A stretch of 64,000 nt of DNA, from assembly GCA_965249735.1 (NCBI GenBank), contig CBDFMS010000026.1, positions 806,001 through 870,000 on the forward strand. Reading direction: 5' to 3'. The position numbers and the translations under genes are program-made. Below, piece after piece: positions 52,029-61,614 of the stretch. The notes below the pieces were generated by a model. It ran no database searches. It was given only the letters and a program-made list of their open reading frames with translations, and was not told where the DNA came from. The DNA is from JANQSS01 sp965249735. Its GTDB lineage: Bacteria > Bacteroidota > Bacteroidia > Chitinophagales > Saprospiraceae. Position 1 is the stretch's first letter. Every line of letters begins with the position of its first letter.

Positions 52029-53483
52029 TCAAAGGTACTTGATCGTAAAATCAATTAATTTTTGTTTGAACTTATTGTAAGGAGGTGTTAGCAACTCCAG
52101 CGCACCGGGAATATGTTGTTTATACACGCCCCTGGCATTTGAAAAAGCTTGAAATCCATACCACCCATGTCCTTTTCCCATTCCACTATTATTTGACCCA
52201 CCGAAAGGTAAATTCTGATTAAAATATTGAACGCCATTGTGATTAATACAGGTTCCTCCGGCACGTGTATTGGCTAATAAATAATTGACATTTTTCTTGC
52301 TATTACTGTATATGTAAAGCGCCAATGGCTTTTCTTTGGTATTAATTTCCTGGGTTAATTGACCAATATCGGTAAACGTATATACAGGCAATACAGGACC
52401 AAATATCTCTTCAGATTTAACGATTGAATCAGAAGGTATATCCGAAAGTATGGTCGGAGCAATATAGTTTTCAGATTCATTAAAATGACCGCCAGTCACG
52501 ACTTTAGCGCCTTTGGACAATGTTTCATCTACCATATTTTTCACGCGATGAAAATGCCAATTATTTATAAGGCGTGCATATGAAGTTTCTTGTGAAGCAT
52601 CATCTGAGTAGAATTTTTTTATATATTTATTTAGCGCTTTTATAAATGCGTCCTCTACACTTTCATGAACAAAAACATGGTCGGGTGCAATGCAGATTTG
52701 TCCTTTATTGACAAATTTGCCCCAGGCAATGCGCTTTGCCGCGGTTTCAATATTGGCTGTTTCATCGACTATAGTTGGGGTCTTTCCACCTAACTCCAGG
52801 GTTACCGATGTCAGATGTTTTGATGCAGCTTTCATCACGATTTTACCAACATCCGAAGAGCCTGTAAAAAATATGTGATTAAACGGAAGAGTCAACAAGG
52901 ATTGAGCCGTATCCTCTCCCCCTTCTACAAGAGCTACCTCTCTCTCGTCAAAAACCTCTTCGACGATTTTTTTCATCAATGCCGACATATGCCCTGATTG
53001 CTCGGACGGTTTGAGCATGACAGCGTTACCTGCCGCAATTGCGGAGACAAGGGGCCCAAATGTGAGATTAAGTGGGAAATTCCAGGGAGAAATAATCAAG
53101 ACAACCCCTTTTGGTTCATAAATGATGTGCGAACTGGAACCCAAAAAAGCAATCGGTGTATCTACTCGATGGCGGCTTACCCAATGTCGTAAATGCCTTC
53201 TGGCATATTTTATCTCGCCTGTAACCGGAAAAAGTTCAGTTATATCGACCTCAGTTGGATGTTTTCGGAAATCATTGTATAGCGCATCTTTAATTAGCGG
53301 TCGATAAGCTAAAATCGTGCGGTGCAATTTCTTCAATTTTGCGCGGCGTTGAGATATTGTGCTATTTGCAATAGCATATTGATTTTCTTTCTGGAGATTG
53401 AAAATTCGTTTTATTTCGTCTGCAGTTGTTTCTTCAACTATTGGGCTATTTGTCATATTATTTTGATGGTCAACTGACGTCAA
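52029..53483 (-). CDS. Aldehyde dehydrogenase (class 3-like)
   Basis: 484 residues with the complete aldehyde dehydrogenase core: ISPWNFPLNLTFGPL, the NAD-binding FFTGSSDVGKIVM, the general base Glu in VTLELGGKTP and the catalytic Cys in NKGQICIAPD. The short N-terminus, the C-terminal NHNGVQYFNQNLPFGGSNNSGMG and the hydrophobic end (LIDFTIKYL) fit the class 3 / fatty-aldehyde group. The substrate is probably a medium- or long-chain aldehyde. Met10 is an alternative start. Monocistronic as far as can be seen. Confidence 0.93.
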   Translation of the reverse strand: MTSVDHQNNMTNSPIVEETTADEIKRIFNLQKENQYAIANSTISQRRAKLKKLHRTILAYRPLIKDALYNDFRKHPTEVDITELFPVTGEIKYARRHLRHWVSRHRVDTPIAFLGSSSHIIYEPKGVVLIISPWNFPLNLTFGPLVSAIAAGNAVMLKPSEQSGHMSALMKKIVEEVFDEREVALVEGGEDTAQSLLTLPFNHIFFTGSSDVGKIVMKAASKHLTSVTLELGGKTPTIVDETANIETAAKRIAWGKFVNKGQICIAPDHVFVHESVEDAFIKALNKYIKKFYSDDASQETSYARLINNWHFHRVKNMVDETLSKGAKVVTGGHFNESENYIAPTILSDIPSDSIVKSEEIFGPVLPVYTFTDIGQLTQEINTKEKPLALYIYSNSKKNVNYLLANTRAGGTCINHNGVQYFNQNLPFGGSNNSGMGKGHGWYGFQAFSNARGVYKQHIPGALELLTPPYNKFKQKLIDFTIKYL

Positions 53484-53585
53484 ATATGGAACAAGATATG
53501 ACGAACTTATGTTCCTTGACTGGAAGTCTCACATTCCCGGATTATCAACTTGAAGTTTCATTCATTCAACTCATTGAATGAATCC

Positions 53586-54620
53586 CTAAATCCCTAATTT
53601 AGTTTTAAGTAGATTATTGAGAACAGGAATATTTTCAGGCTGTAGAAGGTTTACGGCCTTCACGCCACACAATTTTTCAACAAGTTCTATTGCTGCAATG
53701 GTGTTGGTGGCCGGTCCACTGACAAGATCCGGAACAAATCCATAACTGCTCATAACACCAAACACTGCATACGGATCAGATGCACAAAGGATATTGCATT
53801 TTATATTGTCTTTAATCATTCGAATGGCGAGATCGCCATTATATGGTTCGAGTGGTGATGCCCCTATTTCAATGACAGCTACATCGGCCTCGACGCGCGC
53901 CATACGCGAGATTAAGTTTGCAGCGGCTTGTTGATAATCCACGACCGGACATATGGAAGATGGCATTCCTGCATCGACGAAATCCAATATCTCATCGGCT
54001 CCGGCATCCTGAACCGCCAAAATATCACGAAAACGGCCTGCTCCTGTCAATTTAACGCCTAGGACCTTCAGGTTTTTTAATTTTAATAATCTGGTAACAA
54101 TTCTTGCTGTAGTCGTTTTTCCTGCTGACATCGATGTCCCGACAAGCAAAACTACAGGTGTGGTAAATGGTGTTTCCGGCACAAAATGAACAGCCTCGGA
54201 CATGGTTGTTTTGGCACCTGCACGAAGTACATGACCTAAATATTTAACGCCAACAGGTATTGGAGAAAATATGGAAACAGAAGTCATTTTCCCGAATAAA
54301 CCGGCGCCGGTGAGTAAATGCATCTGACCATCTTCTTCAACAATTTCCCAGCTACCTGTGGCTTCAAGTGTTGCATGACGGACACCTAAAGCTCCAATCA
54401 ATCGATCACCCATCAGTGGATCCATCATTCTACCATTTTGCAATTCAATTTTAGCATCCGAACCCGGATCAGTAATGACAGCAGTGATATAGTCTCCGGT
54501 TTCCCATTCATCTTTAGGTAATGCTTTGACATCAAAGTTATCTTCCTGAAAATCCATAATTCGCGTCAGCGAGGTATAAATATATTTGTAGTTCATAATG
54601 CCACTATTTATATTAATCAT
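53586..54620 (-). CDS. P-loop NTPase, DUF1611-like
   Basis: 344 residues. Residues 161-170 (GTSMSAGKTT) form a P-loop with Lys168; the following LLKLKNLKVLGVKLTGAGRF and DEILDFVDAGMPSS recall DUF1611 (DgcN-type) and MobB/BioD-like NTPases. The N-terminal 150 residues are beta-rich and not recognised (TGDYITAVITDPGSDAKIEL). It overlaps the M20 peptidase gene by 8 bp and ends the operon. Function unknown; a ligase-like or kinase-like activity on the product of the peptidase is possible. Met9 is an alternative start. Confidence 0.6.
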   Translation of the reverse strand: MININSGIMNYKYIYTSLTRIMDFQEDNFDVKALPKDEWETGDYITAVITDPGSDAKIELQNGRMMDPLMGDRLIGALGVRHATLEATGSWEIVEEDGQMHLLTGAGLFGKMTSVSIFSPIPVGVKYLGHVLRAGAKTTMSEAVHFVPETPFTTPVVLLVGTSMSAGKTTTARIVTRLLKLKNLKVLGVKLTGAGRFRDILAVQDAGADEILDFVDAGMPSSICPVVDYQQAAANLISRMARVEADVAVIEIGASPLEPYNGDLAIRMIKDNIKCNILCASDPYAVFGVMSSYGFVPDLVSGPATNTIAAIELVEKLCGVKAVNLLQPENIPVLNNLLKTKLGI

Positions 54621-55767
54621 CAGGTAATCCTAAAAGCAAAGTGAGCAGCGCTGTCCGCTCAATCATGTCTTCCAAAAAAATAAATTCATGCAAGGCATGC
54701 GCCCCATCTCCGGTTGTTCCCAAACCATCGAGTGTAGCGGTAAATAAACTTGTCGTGTTTGCATCTGATCCACCGCCGGCAGTGCTATCTTTCAAATTGA
54801 CTCCAATTTTTTTTGCTTCCTTTTGAGCGCGCTGCCACAGTCTATCATTCCTGGCTGTCTTTTCCATAGGCAGACGACCAAAACCTCCTTCTACTTCAAT
54901 CTGCACATCAGGATTCACCGGTTTTAGTTCATTAATTTTCCAGGTAATGTATTGGGCATCCTCCAGGCTCGGGGCCCGCACATCGGCCACGGCCTTGCCG
55001 AGTGGAGCTACCACATTTGGTGAATTCCCCCCCTCGATCATACCCACATTTACCGTAATGCCACGTTCCGGGTCATTGAATGAAAAGAGCTCCTGGATTT
55101 GATGAGATAGTTCTAAAATGGCGCTGACACCATCACCCGGGTTTAGTCCGGCATGAGCGGCTTTGCCTTTTACGGTAATTGTAAAGCGGCCTAATCCCTT
55201 GCGTGCTGTTTTCAATTTTCCATCGAGCCCAAGAGGCGGTTCTAAGATAAATGCGCGTCGCGCTATTTTTGCCAGTCTTCGAATTGTACCAGTACTCTCC
55301 TTGCTCCCAATTTCTTCATCAGAATTAATTAAACAAACCGGGGTTAGATGCAATGGTATATCCAGCGAACGAATCGCCTGTAATGCAAAAACCATTTGCG
55401 TCAAACCAGCCTTCATATCAAAAACACCAGGGCCACTCAATCGACCATTTGATTTTTCTATTGGCATTTTGAGGAGGGTTTCCTTTTCCCATACCGTATC
55501 ACAATGACCGATTAAAAGTTGAGTCCTTTGATTTTTAATTCGCTGGCGCGGTTTAGCAACAAGATATCCCCCCGTCTGCTGTCCGGGCATATAGACAGTT
55601 GAATAGTCTTCAGATTCGAATTTATCTCTCAATAAACTTAATATGGCCTCCTGTGATCCAGCATCATGTGAAGGCGTTTCCAATGCTACTAATGCCCGAA
55701 GAAACTTTTCCATATTTGGCTTTTGCTCTTCGAGGTATTGACATATTCTATCTGCAATTGCCGTCAT
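54613..55767 (-). CDS. M20-family metallopeptidase (carboxypeptidase G2-like)
   Basis: 384 residues. Metal-site motifs of the M20 family: LLIGHCDTVWE (His, Asp nearby), GPGVFDMKAGL (bridging Asp), NSDEEIGS (catalytic Glu-Glu) and a late HEFIFLE (His). The dimerisation domain insert (KAAHAGLNPGDGVSAILE) is present. No signal peptide, so it is cytoplasmic. The family hydrolyses acyl-amino acids and peptides, including folate-like glutamyl bonds; the substrate is not evident. It starts 6 bp after the flavin-reductase-like gene and overlaps the NTPase gene by 8 bp. Confidence 0.9.
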   Translation of the reverse strand: MTAIADRICQYLEEQKPNMEKFLRALVALETPSHDAGSQEAILSLLRDKFESEDYSTVYMPGQQTGGYLVAKPRQRIKNQRTQLLIGHCDTVWEKETLLKMPIEKSNGRLSGPGVFDMKAGLTQMVFALQAIRSLDIPLHLTPVCLINSDEEIGSKESTGTIRRLAKIARRAFILEPPLGLDGKLKTARKGLGRFTITVKGKAAHAGLNPGDGVSAILELSHQIQELFSFNDPERGITVNVGMIEGGNSPNVVAPLGKAVADVRAPSLEDAQYITWKINELKPVNPDVQIEVEGGFGRLPMEKTARNDRLWQRAQKEAKKIGVNLKDSTAGGGSDANTTSLFTATLDGLGTTGDGAHALHEFIFLEDMIERTALLTLLLGLPDD

Positions 55768-55773
55768 AAAACT

Positions 55774-56382
55774 TTAATTTTTAAAGTCTTTTGGAAATGG
55801 AAAAGCAAGGCTTTGTTTTATTTCAGCAAATCGTCCATAGGCTAAATAAGCCAGGAGCGGCGCATTGATAATCATATCCTGTTCGTCTTGCTCAGACACC
55901 CGTAAATATTTTTCATCGACATAGGTGTCCAGTATTTTTCCACAGATCAAACTGTGCTGACCAAAGCCGTCGATGGTCTGCATGTGCTCACATTCGAGAA
56001 ACAGATAACTATCTTCTAAAAACAAGGCATCAATTTGCTCCGCACGAAATGTAGGTAGGTTATTTAGAATCAATTTCTGATTTCCTTCTTCTTCACATCG
56101 GGGTGAAGCCGCCAGACTGGCCAGCGTCACCTGGTCCGGTTTAGGAAAACTTACCGTAAAACCTTTTTCACGCTTTACATTATGATAGGTTATGTGTCGC
56201 GGTGTACAGATAAACCCAAAATAATTGTCATGGCCTAAAGGCATAGCCATATGTTTCGGAGCCAGATCATACGAATCGCCTTCTTTCGTGCCAATAACCA
56301 CCAAGGGGGCAACAGTAAAAAAGTGGTCCCAAATAAATTCGCCGCTATGAAGCCTTACAATATCATCTTTTGATGCGGACAT
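55774..56382 (-). CDS. Flavin reductase-like FMN-binding protein
   Basis: 202 residues. The segment FFTVAPLVVIGTKEGDSYDLAPKHMAMPLGHDNYFGFIC and the later YHNVKREKGFTVSFPKP correspond to the flavin-reductase split-barrel fold that binds FMN. Such proteins reduce flavin for monooxygenases or act as oxidoreductases. It is the first gene of a three-gene operon with the M20 peptidase and the P-loop NTPase. No monooxygenase is adjacent, so the partner is unknown. Confidence 0.78.
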   Translation of the reverse strand: MSASKDDIVRLHSGEFIWDHFFTVAPLVVIGTKEGDSYDLAPKHMAMPLGHDNYFGFICTPRHITYHNVKREKGFTVSFPKPDQVTLASLAASPRCEEEGNQKLILNNLPTFRAEQIDALFLEDSYLFLECEHMQTIDGFGQHSLICGKILDTYVDEKYLRVSEQDEQDMIINAPLLAYLAYGRFAEIKQSLAFPFPKDFKN

Positions 56383-56532
56383 ATCTCCTCCTTTGGTTCA
56401 CTTCAAACTTCAGATGAAAAGTTGAAGGAAACAATGACCGGCGTCAGAGACACCGATGATGTTTGAGGTAATACATGACGGTGGGTTCGGCCTGGCATTC
56501 ATTTAGACCATATCTCTAAATTTTTTGCCTGT

Positions 56533-59500
56533 CGCTCAACCCCCCTGCCCCCTTCAAAGGGGGAGCATTTCATATTGGTGTTTTTTGGATAGCATTTGAG
56601 TGACAACTGTATGAATATTAATTTTTAGACGACATTTCCAACCCCATCCATACTTTGTTCCCCCTTCGAAGGGGGTTAGGGGATTGAAAAACTCAGACTA
56701 CACCTCAAACAAAAACTACGTTTCTAAACGCTTACATTTTATTTAAACGTCTTCTTTTAATTTCCAGTCAGTCGCTCAACCCCCCTGCCCCCTTCAAAGG
56801 GGGAGCATTTCATATTGAAGTTTTTTATGTAGCATTAGAATCACTGTATGAATATTAATTTTTAGACGACATTTTCCAGCCCATCCAAACTTTGTTCCCC
56901 CTTCGAAGGGGGTTAGGGGGAAACGAGTGTGAGTATGAGGTTGGGTGTGCGTGTGTACTCGGGTTGTTCCCCCTTCGAAGGGGGTTAGGGGGTTGAAAAA
57001 CCCAAATTACACCTCAAACAAAAACTCCCTTTCGAAACGCTTACATTTTATTAAAACCTCTCTATTAATTTCTTGTTGGTCGCTCAACCCCCCTGCCCCC
57101 TTCAAAGGGGGAGCATTTCATTTTGAAGTTTTTTATGTAGCATTAGAATCACTGTATGAATATTAATTTTTAGACGACATTTTCCAGCCCATCCAAACTT
57201 TGTTCCCCCTTCGAAGGGGGTTAGGGGGTTGAAAAACCCAAACTACACCTCAAACAAAAACTACGTTTCTAAACGCTCACATTTTATTTAAACGTCTTCT
57301 TTAATTTCTTGTCGTTCGCTCAACCCCCCTGCCCCCTTCAAAAGGGGAGCAGTTCTTATTGGTGTTTTTTGGATAGCATTTGAGTGACCACTGTATGAAT
57401 ATTAATTTTTAGACGACATTTCCAACCCCATCCATACTTTGTTCCCCCTTCGAAGGGGGTTAGGGGATTGAAAAACTCAGACTACACCTCAAACAAAAAC
57501 TACGTTTCTAAACGCTTACATTTTATTTAAACGTCTTCTTTTAATTTCCAGTCAGTCGCTCAACCCCCCTGCCCCCTTCAAAGGGGGAGCATTTCATATT
57601 GAAGTTTTTTATGTAGCATTAGAATCACTGTATGAATATTAATTTTTAGACGACATTTTCCAGCCCATCCATACTTTGTTCCCCCTTCGAAGGGGGTTAG
57701 GGGGTTGAAAAACCCAAATTACACCTCAAACAAAAACTACGTTTCTAAACGCTCACATTTTATTTAAACGTCTTCTTTAATTTCTTGTCGTTCGCTCAAC
57801 CCCCCTGCCCCCTTCAAAGGGGGAGCATTTCATATTGGTGTTTTTTGGATAGCATTTGAGTGACAACTGTATGAATATTAATTTTTAGACGACATTTCCA
57901 ACCCCATCCATACTTTGTTCCCCCTTCGAAGGGGGTTAGGGGGAAACGAGTGTGAGTATGAGGTTGGGTGTGCGTGTGTACTCGGGTTGTTCCCCCTTCG
58001 AAGGGGGTTAGGGGGTTGAAAAACCCAAATTACACCTCAAACAAAAACTACGTTTCTAAACGCTCACATTTTATTTAAACCTCTCTATTAATTTCTTGTT
58101 GGTCGCTCAACCCCCCTGCCCCCTTCAAAGGGGGAGCATTTCTTATTGAAGTTTTTTATGTAGCATTAGAATCACTGTATGAATATTAATTTATAGACGA
58201 CATTTTCCAGCCCACCCAAACCTTGTTCCCCCTTCGAAGGGGGTTAGGGGGTTGAAAAACCCAAATTACACCTCAAACAAAAACTCCATTTCGAAACGCT
58301 CACATTTTATTAGAACGTCTTCACTAAATTCCAGTCGGTCGCTCAACCCCCCTGCCCCCTTCAAAGGGGGAGCATTTCTTATTGAAGTTTTTTATGTAGC
58401 ATTAGAATCACTGTATGAATATTAATTTTTAGACGACATTTTCCAGCCCATCCATACTTTGTTCCCCCTTCGAAGGGGGTTAGGGGGAAACGAGTGTGAG
58501 TATGAGGTTGGGTGTGCGTGTGTACTCGGGTTGTTCCCCCTTCGAAGGGGGTTAGGGGGTTGAAAAACCCAAATTACACCTCAAACAAAAACTCCATTTC
58601 GAAACGCTTACATTTTATTAAAACCTCTCTATTAATTTCTTGTTGGTCGCTCAACCCCCCTGCCCCCTTCAAAGGGGGAGCATTTCTTATTGAAGTTTTT
58701 TATGTAGCATTAGAATCACTGTATGAATATTAATTTATAGACGACATTTTCCAGCCCACCCAAACCTTGTTCCCCCTTCGAAGGGGGTTAGGGGGTTGAA
58801 AAACCCAAATTACACCTCAAACAAAAACTCCATTTCGAAACGCTCACATTTTATTAGAACGTCTTCACTAAATTCCAGTCGGTCGCTCAACCCCCCTGCC
58901 CCCTTCAAAGGGGGAGCATTTCTTATTGAAGTTTTTTATGTAGCATTAGAATCACTGTATGAATATTAATTTTTAGACGACATTTTCCAGCCCATCCATA
59001 CTTTGTTCCCCCTTCGAAGGGGGTTAGGGGGTTGAAAAACCCAAATTACACCTCAAACAAAAACTCCCTTTCGAAACGCTTACATTTTATTAAAACCTCT
59101 CTATTAATTTCTTGTTGGTCGCTCAACCCCCCTGCCCCCTTCAAAGGGGGAGCATTTCATATTGAAGTTTTTTATGTAGCATTAGAATCACTGTATGAAT
59201 ATTAATTTTTAGACGACATTTTCCAGCCCATCCAAACTTTGTTCCCCCTTCGAAGGGGGTTAGGGGATTGAAAAACTCAGACTACACCTCAAACAAAAAC
59301 TACGTTTCTAAACGCTTACATTTTATTTAGACGTCTCTTTTAATTTCCAGTCAGTCGCTCAACCCCCTGCCCCCTTCAAAGGGGGAGCATTTCTTATTAG
59401 TGCTTGTAGTACAGTATTTGAGCTACTTTCTGATTAATTATTTGAATACACCATTTTCCAACCCCATCCATACTTTGTTCCCCCTTCGAAGGGGGTTAGG

Positions 59501-59538
59501 GGGAAACGAGTGTGAGTATGAGGTTGGGTGTGCGTGTG
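56533..59538. repeat. Array of about twelve 236-311-bp repeats carrying inverted REP-like elements
   Basis: The string CGCTCAAC recurs at 56533, 56773, 57081, 57317, 57557, 57793, 58104, 58340, 58648, 58884, 59120 and 59356, giving unit lengths of 236-240 or 308-311 bp. Each unit holds element A (CAACCCCCCTGCCCCCTTCA... ending AGGGGGAGC) and, about 120 bp later, element B (CCCCCTTCGAAGGGGGTTAG...). The reverse complement of B matches A closely, so every unit carries an inverted pair of one palindromic element. The 308-311-bp units contain a 72-bp insert with an extra B. The last unit is truncated and diverged. Two near-identical 73-codon frames (56945 and 58512) are by-products. No protein-coding function is supported; the layout resembles BIMEs. 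Confidence 0.9.
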
Positions 59539-59676
59539 ACTCCTACTCCACCACAAATCGCTCGACACGACTGGATCGGCCATCTGATAATTTTAGAAAA
59601 TACAATCCCGAATTTAATTCCAGGTCATATTCTTTAACCCATTCGGATGTCTGAACACGAATTTGTTCACGATAAT

Positions 59677-61614
59677 TTATTCGACCTTTGACATCGATAA
59701 TTTCCAGGAATAATTCGTGGATTTCAAATCCATTAATTTCAACCTAAAAATTCCTTTGTTGGGATTTGGTGCAATTTGCATCTCAAAATCTACTGTGGTG
59801 GGCTGGCCTGTTGCTGTAAACTCCGCCAAATCACTTTTCCATATTCCCCTGCCAAATGTTGATACATATATTTCTTCGTTTTCTGTATCGATGACCAAAT
59901 CTGTGACAATGACATTGGGTAATTCCTCACTATACAACATCCATTCTGTCATCTGATCATTTTTAAAATAGACGCCTACATCGATGCCGACATATATGGT
60001 ATTATTAATTGAACCCGGTACAAACTCAACCGCATTAACCGGGACATTGGGTAAATTCAATGAAATATTTTCCCAATCCTGACCGGCATTGAAAGAGTGA
60101 TAGATTTTTAATCCATCTACAAATCCTCCTAATGTCACCCATACGAGTTCCGAGTTAATTTCGCTTACAGCTGATGCTGTGATAAATAAGGAATCCGGCA
60201 AACCGTGTGTAATATTCACTAATGTCTCACCTCCATCGGGTGTGGTCCACATTTCACTGGGTAATTGAAAAATCGGGTAAGTTCTTTTGGCTACATAAAA
60301 CCGATTTGTATTTGAAGGCGCAATGGTAAGTGTCGAAGCCGGTAAAATGAAATCGCTACCCGGTATCGATTCAAAATCAGTCAATCGATCCCAGTCATCA
60401 CCTTGATTGGCCGATTTCCAGACATTTCCAAAGGCCCCATAAATTCTATCGGCATTTTGTGGATCTTGCTCAAACGGTGTGGTCCAACCTCCCGTCTCCG
60501 TACCCCGGATAGAATTCGTCAATGTAGGTCCAAATGAACTACCACGATTTGTGGTTTTAGTTAATCGTCCGCCTTGGGTCGAGGCATAGGCAATATTTCC
60601 ATTTTCCGGATGAAAAAAACAATCCATTCCATCACCTAAGACCACATTTATCCATTGTGTATCCCGTTTTAAAAATGTCGAATTATCCTGGGCGCCTGCA
60701 ATCACATCTCCCTGATGAATCCGACTGACATCCATTCGATAGAAGGATGTAATTTCCATTCCGGCACTTATGTCTTCCCACTGGGTACTAAATTCAAAGC
60801 CCGGCGTATCCAGGGTATCCGGAGAAAATAATTCGATGTTTTGTGTCCGATTTATTCCACCGTCATGGCAAGCATAATAATATTGATCAACCGGATTATA
60901 GGCATAATAATGGTGGTCAGCGTGCAGACTTGGCCCATAATCCGGCAACCAAAAACTCGCACGTTTCCAATTTAATCCACCGTCTTCCGTTCCCCACATA
61001 TTAATCCCACCTGTATAGACGCGATTCTCATCATTGGGATCTACCATGATGGCTAAATCATATGTTCCTTGTCCACCGTTTGAGCCGCCATCATACCAAT
61101 GAAGAATATTTGGTGAAGTCGCTTGTTGCACCCAATTCAATCCTCCGTTGACCGACCGATAAAAGCCGAATAGCCCACCGCTTAAATCACATGCAAGTGC
61201 ATAAACAACATCAGGATTCGAGGGAGCAATGGCCAATTCAATGCGCTGCACATTATTGGAAGAAATACCACTATTTAATTCCGTCCACGTTTGTCCAAAA
61301 TCTTCTGATTTCCATATACCGGGACGACCGATACCCAGGTCCTCTACATAATGGCTGGATGCGTATAGGACATTTTGATGAACAGGATCTTTTTCGATGT
61401 CGGAAATAACTTCGTCCAGCGTTTTGGTCCAGGTTACCCCATCATCCATAGAAAAAAAGACGCCTTGTATTCCGGCAGCTACGACTCGAGAGATGGCGAG
61501 TTGCGACCAGCTAAATACTCGACGGATCAATGAGGCATCCCGGCTGACTTGATCAAATACCAAACTTGTAGGTTGCCAGGTTTCACCTCCATCGATCGTT
61601 TTATAGACACCCAA
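59677..61614 (-). CDS. Main fragment of sortilin/BNR-like protein
   Basis: 645 codons from an internal Met; the natural reading enters upstream from the N-terminal fragment. BNR repeats with the core (G/S)(V/I)(Y/W)K(T/S).DGG.TW occur throughout (YKTIDGGETWQ, WKSEDFGQTW, YRSVNGGLNW, GTEDGGLNW, WKSANQGDDW, TTPDGGETL), as in sortilin-like ten-bladed propellers. Near the end PNPNKGIFRL begins the T9SS sorting domain, but this frame stops early (KLSMSKVE) after a frameshift near 59741. The intact sorting domain continues in another frame to 59543. Confidence 0.78.
   Translation of the reverse strand: MGVYKTIDGGETWQPTSLVFDQVSRDASLIRRVFSWSQLAISRVVAAGIQGVFFSMDDGVTWTKTLDEVISDIEKDPVHQNVLYASSHYVEDLGIGRPGIWKSEDFGQTWTELNSGISSNNVQRIELAIAPSNPDVVYALACDLSGGLFGFYRSVNGGLNWVQQATSPNILHWYDGGSNGGQGTYDLAIMVDPNDENRVYTGGINMWGTEDGGLNWKRASFWLPDYGPSLHADHHYYAYNPVDQYYYACHDGGINRTQNIELFSPDTLDTPGFEFSTQWEDISAGMEITSFYRMDVSRIHQGDVIAGAQDNSTFLKRDTQWINVVLGDGMDCFFHPENGNIAYASTQGGRLTKTTNRGSSFGPTLTNSIRGTETGGWTTPFEQDPQNADRIYGAFGNVWKSANQGDDWDRLTDFESIPGSDFILPASTLTIAPSNTNRFYVAKRTYPIFQLPSEMWTTPDGGETLVNITHGLPDSLFITASAVSEINSELVWVTLGGFVDGLKIYHSFNAGQDWENISLNLPNVPVNAVEFVPGSINNTIYVGIDVGVYFKNDQMTEWMLYSEELPNVIVTDLVIDTENEEIYVSTFGRGIWKSDLAEFTATGQPTTVDFEMQIAPNPNKGIFRLKLMDLKSTNYSWKLSMSKVE

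Noticed and set aside
56945..58733. Two nearly identical 73-codon open frames inside the repeat array (56945-57166 and 58512-58733)
   Set aside because: They are translations of the palindromic elements themselves (PPSKGVRGL and NPPAPFKGGAF are the elements read as codons) and occur only where the 72-bp insert keeps the frame open. No start context or conserved protein family supports them.
56533..59538. CRISPR array interpretation of the repeat region
   Set aside because: The units are 236-311 bp and similar throughout, with no short repeat plus unique spacer pattern, and no cas genes are nearby.
59510..59538. G-quadruplex formation by the G-runs of the array
   Set aside because: Only two adjacent runs (GGGGGTTAGGGGG) are close together; the other runs are more than seven bases away, so the canonical pattern is not met.
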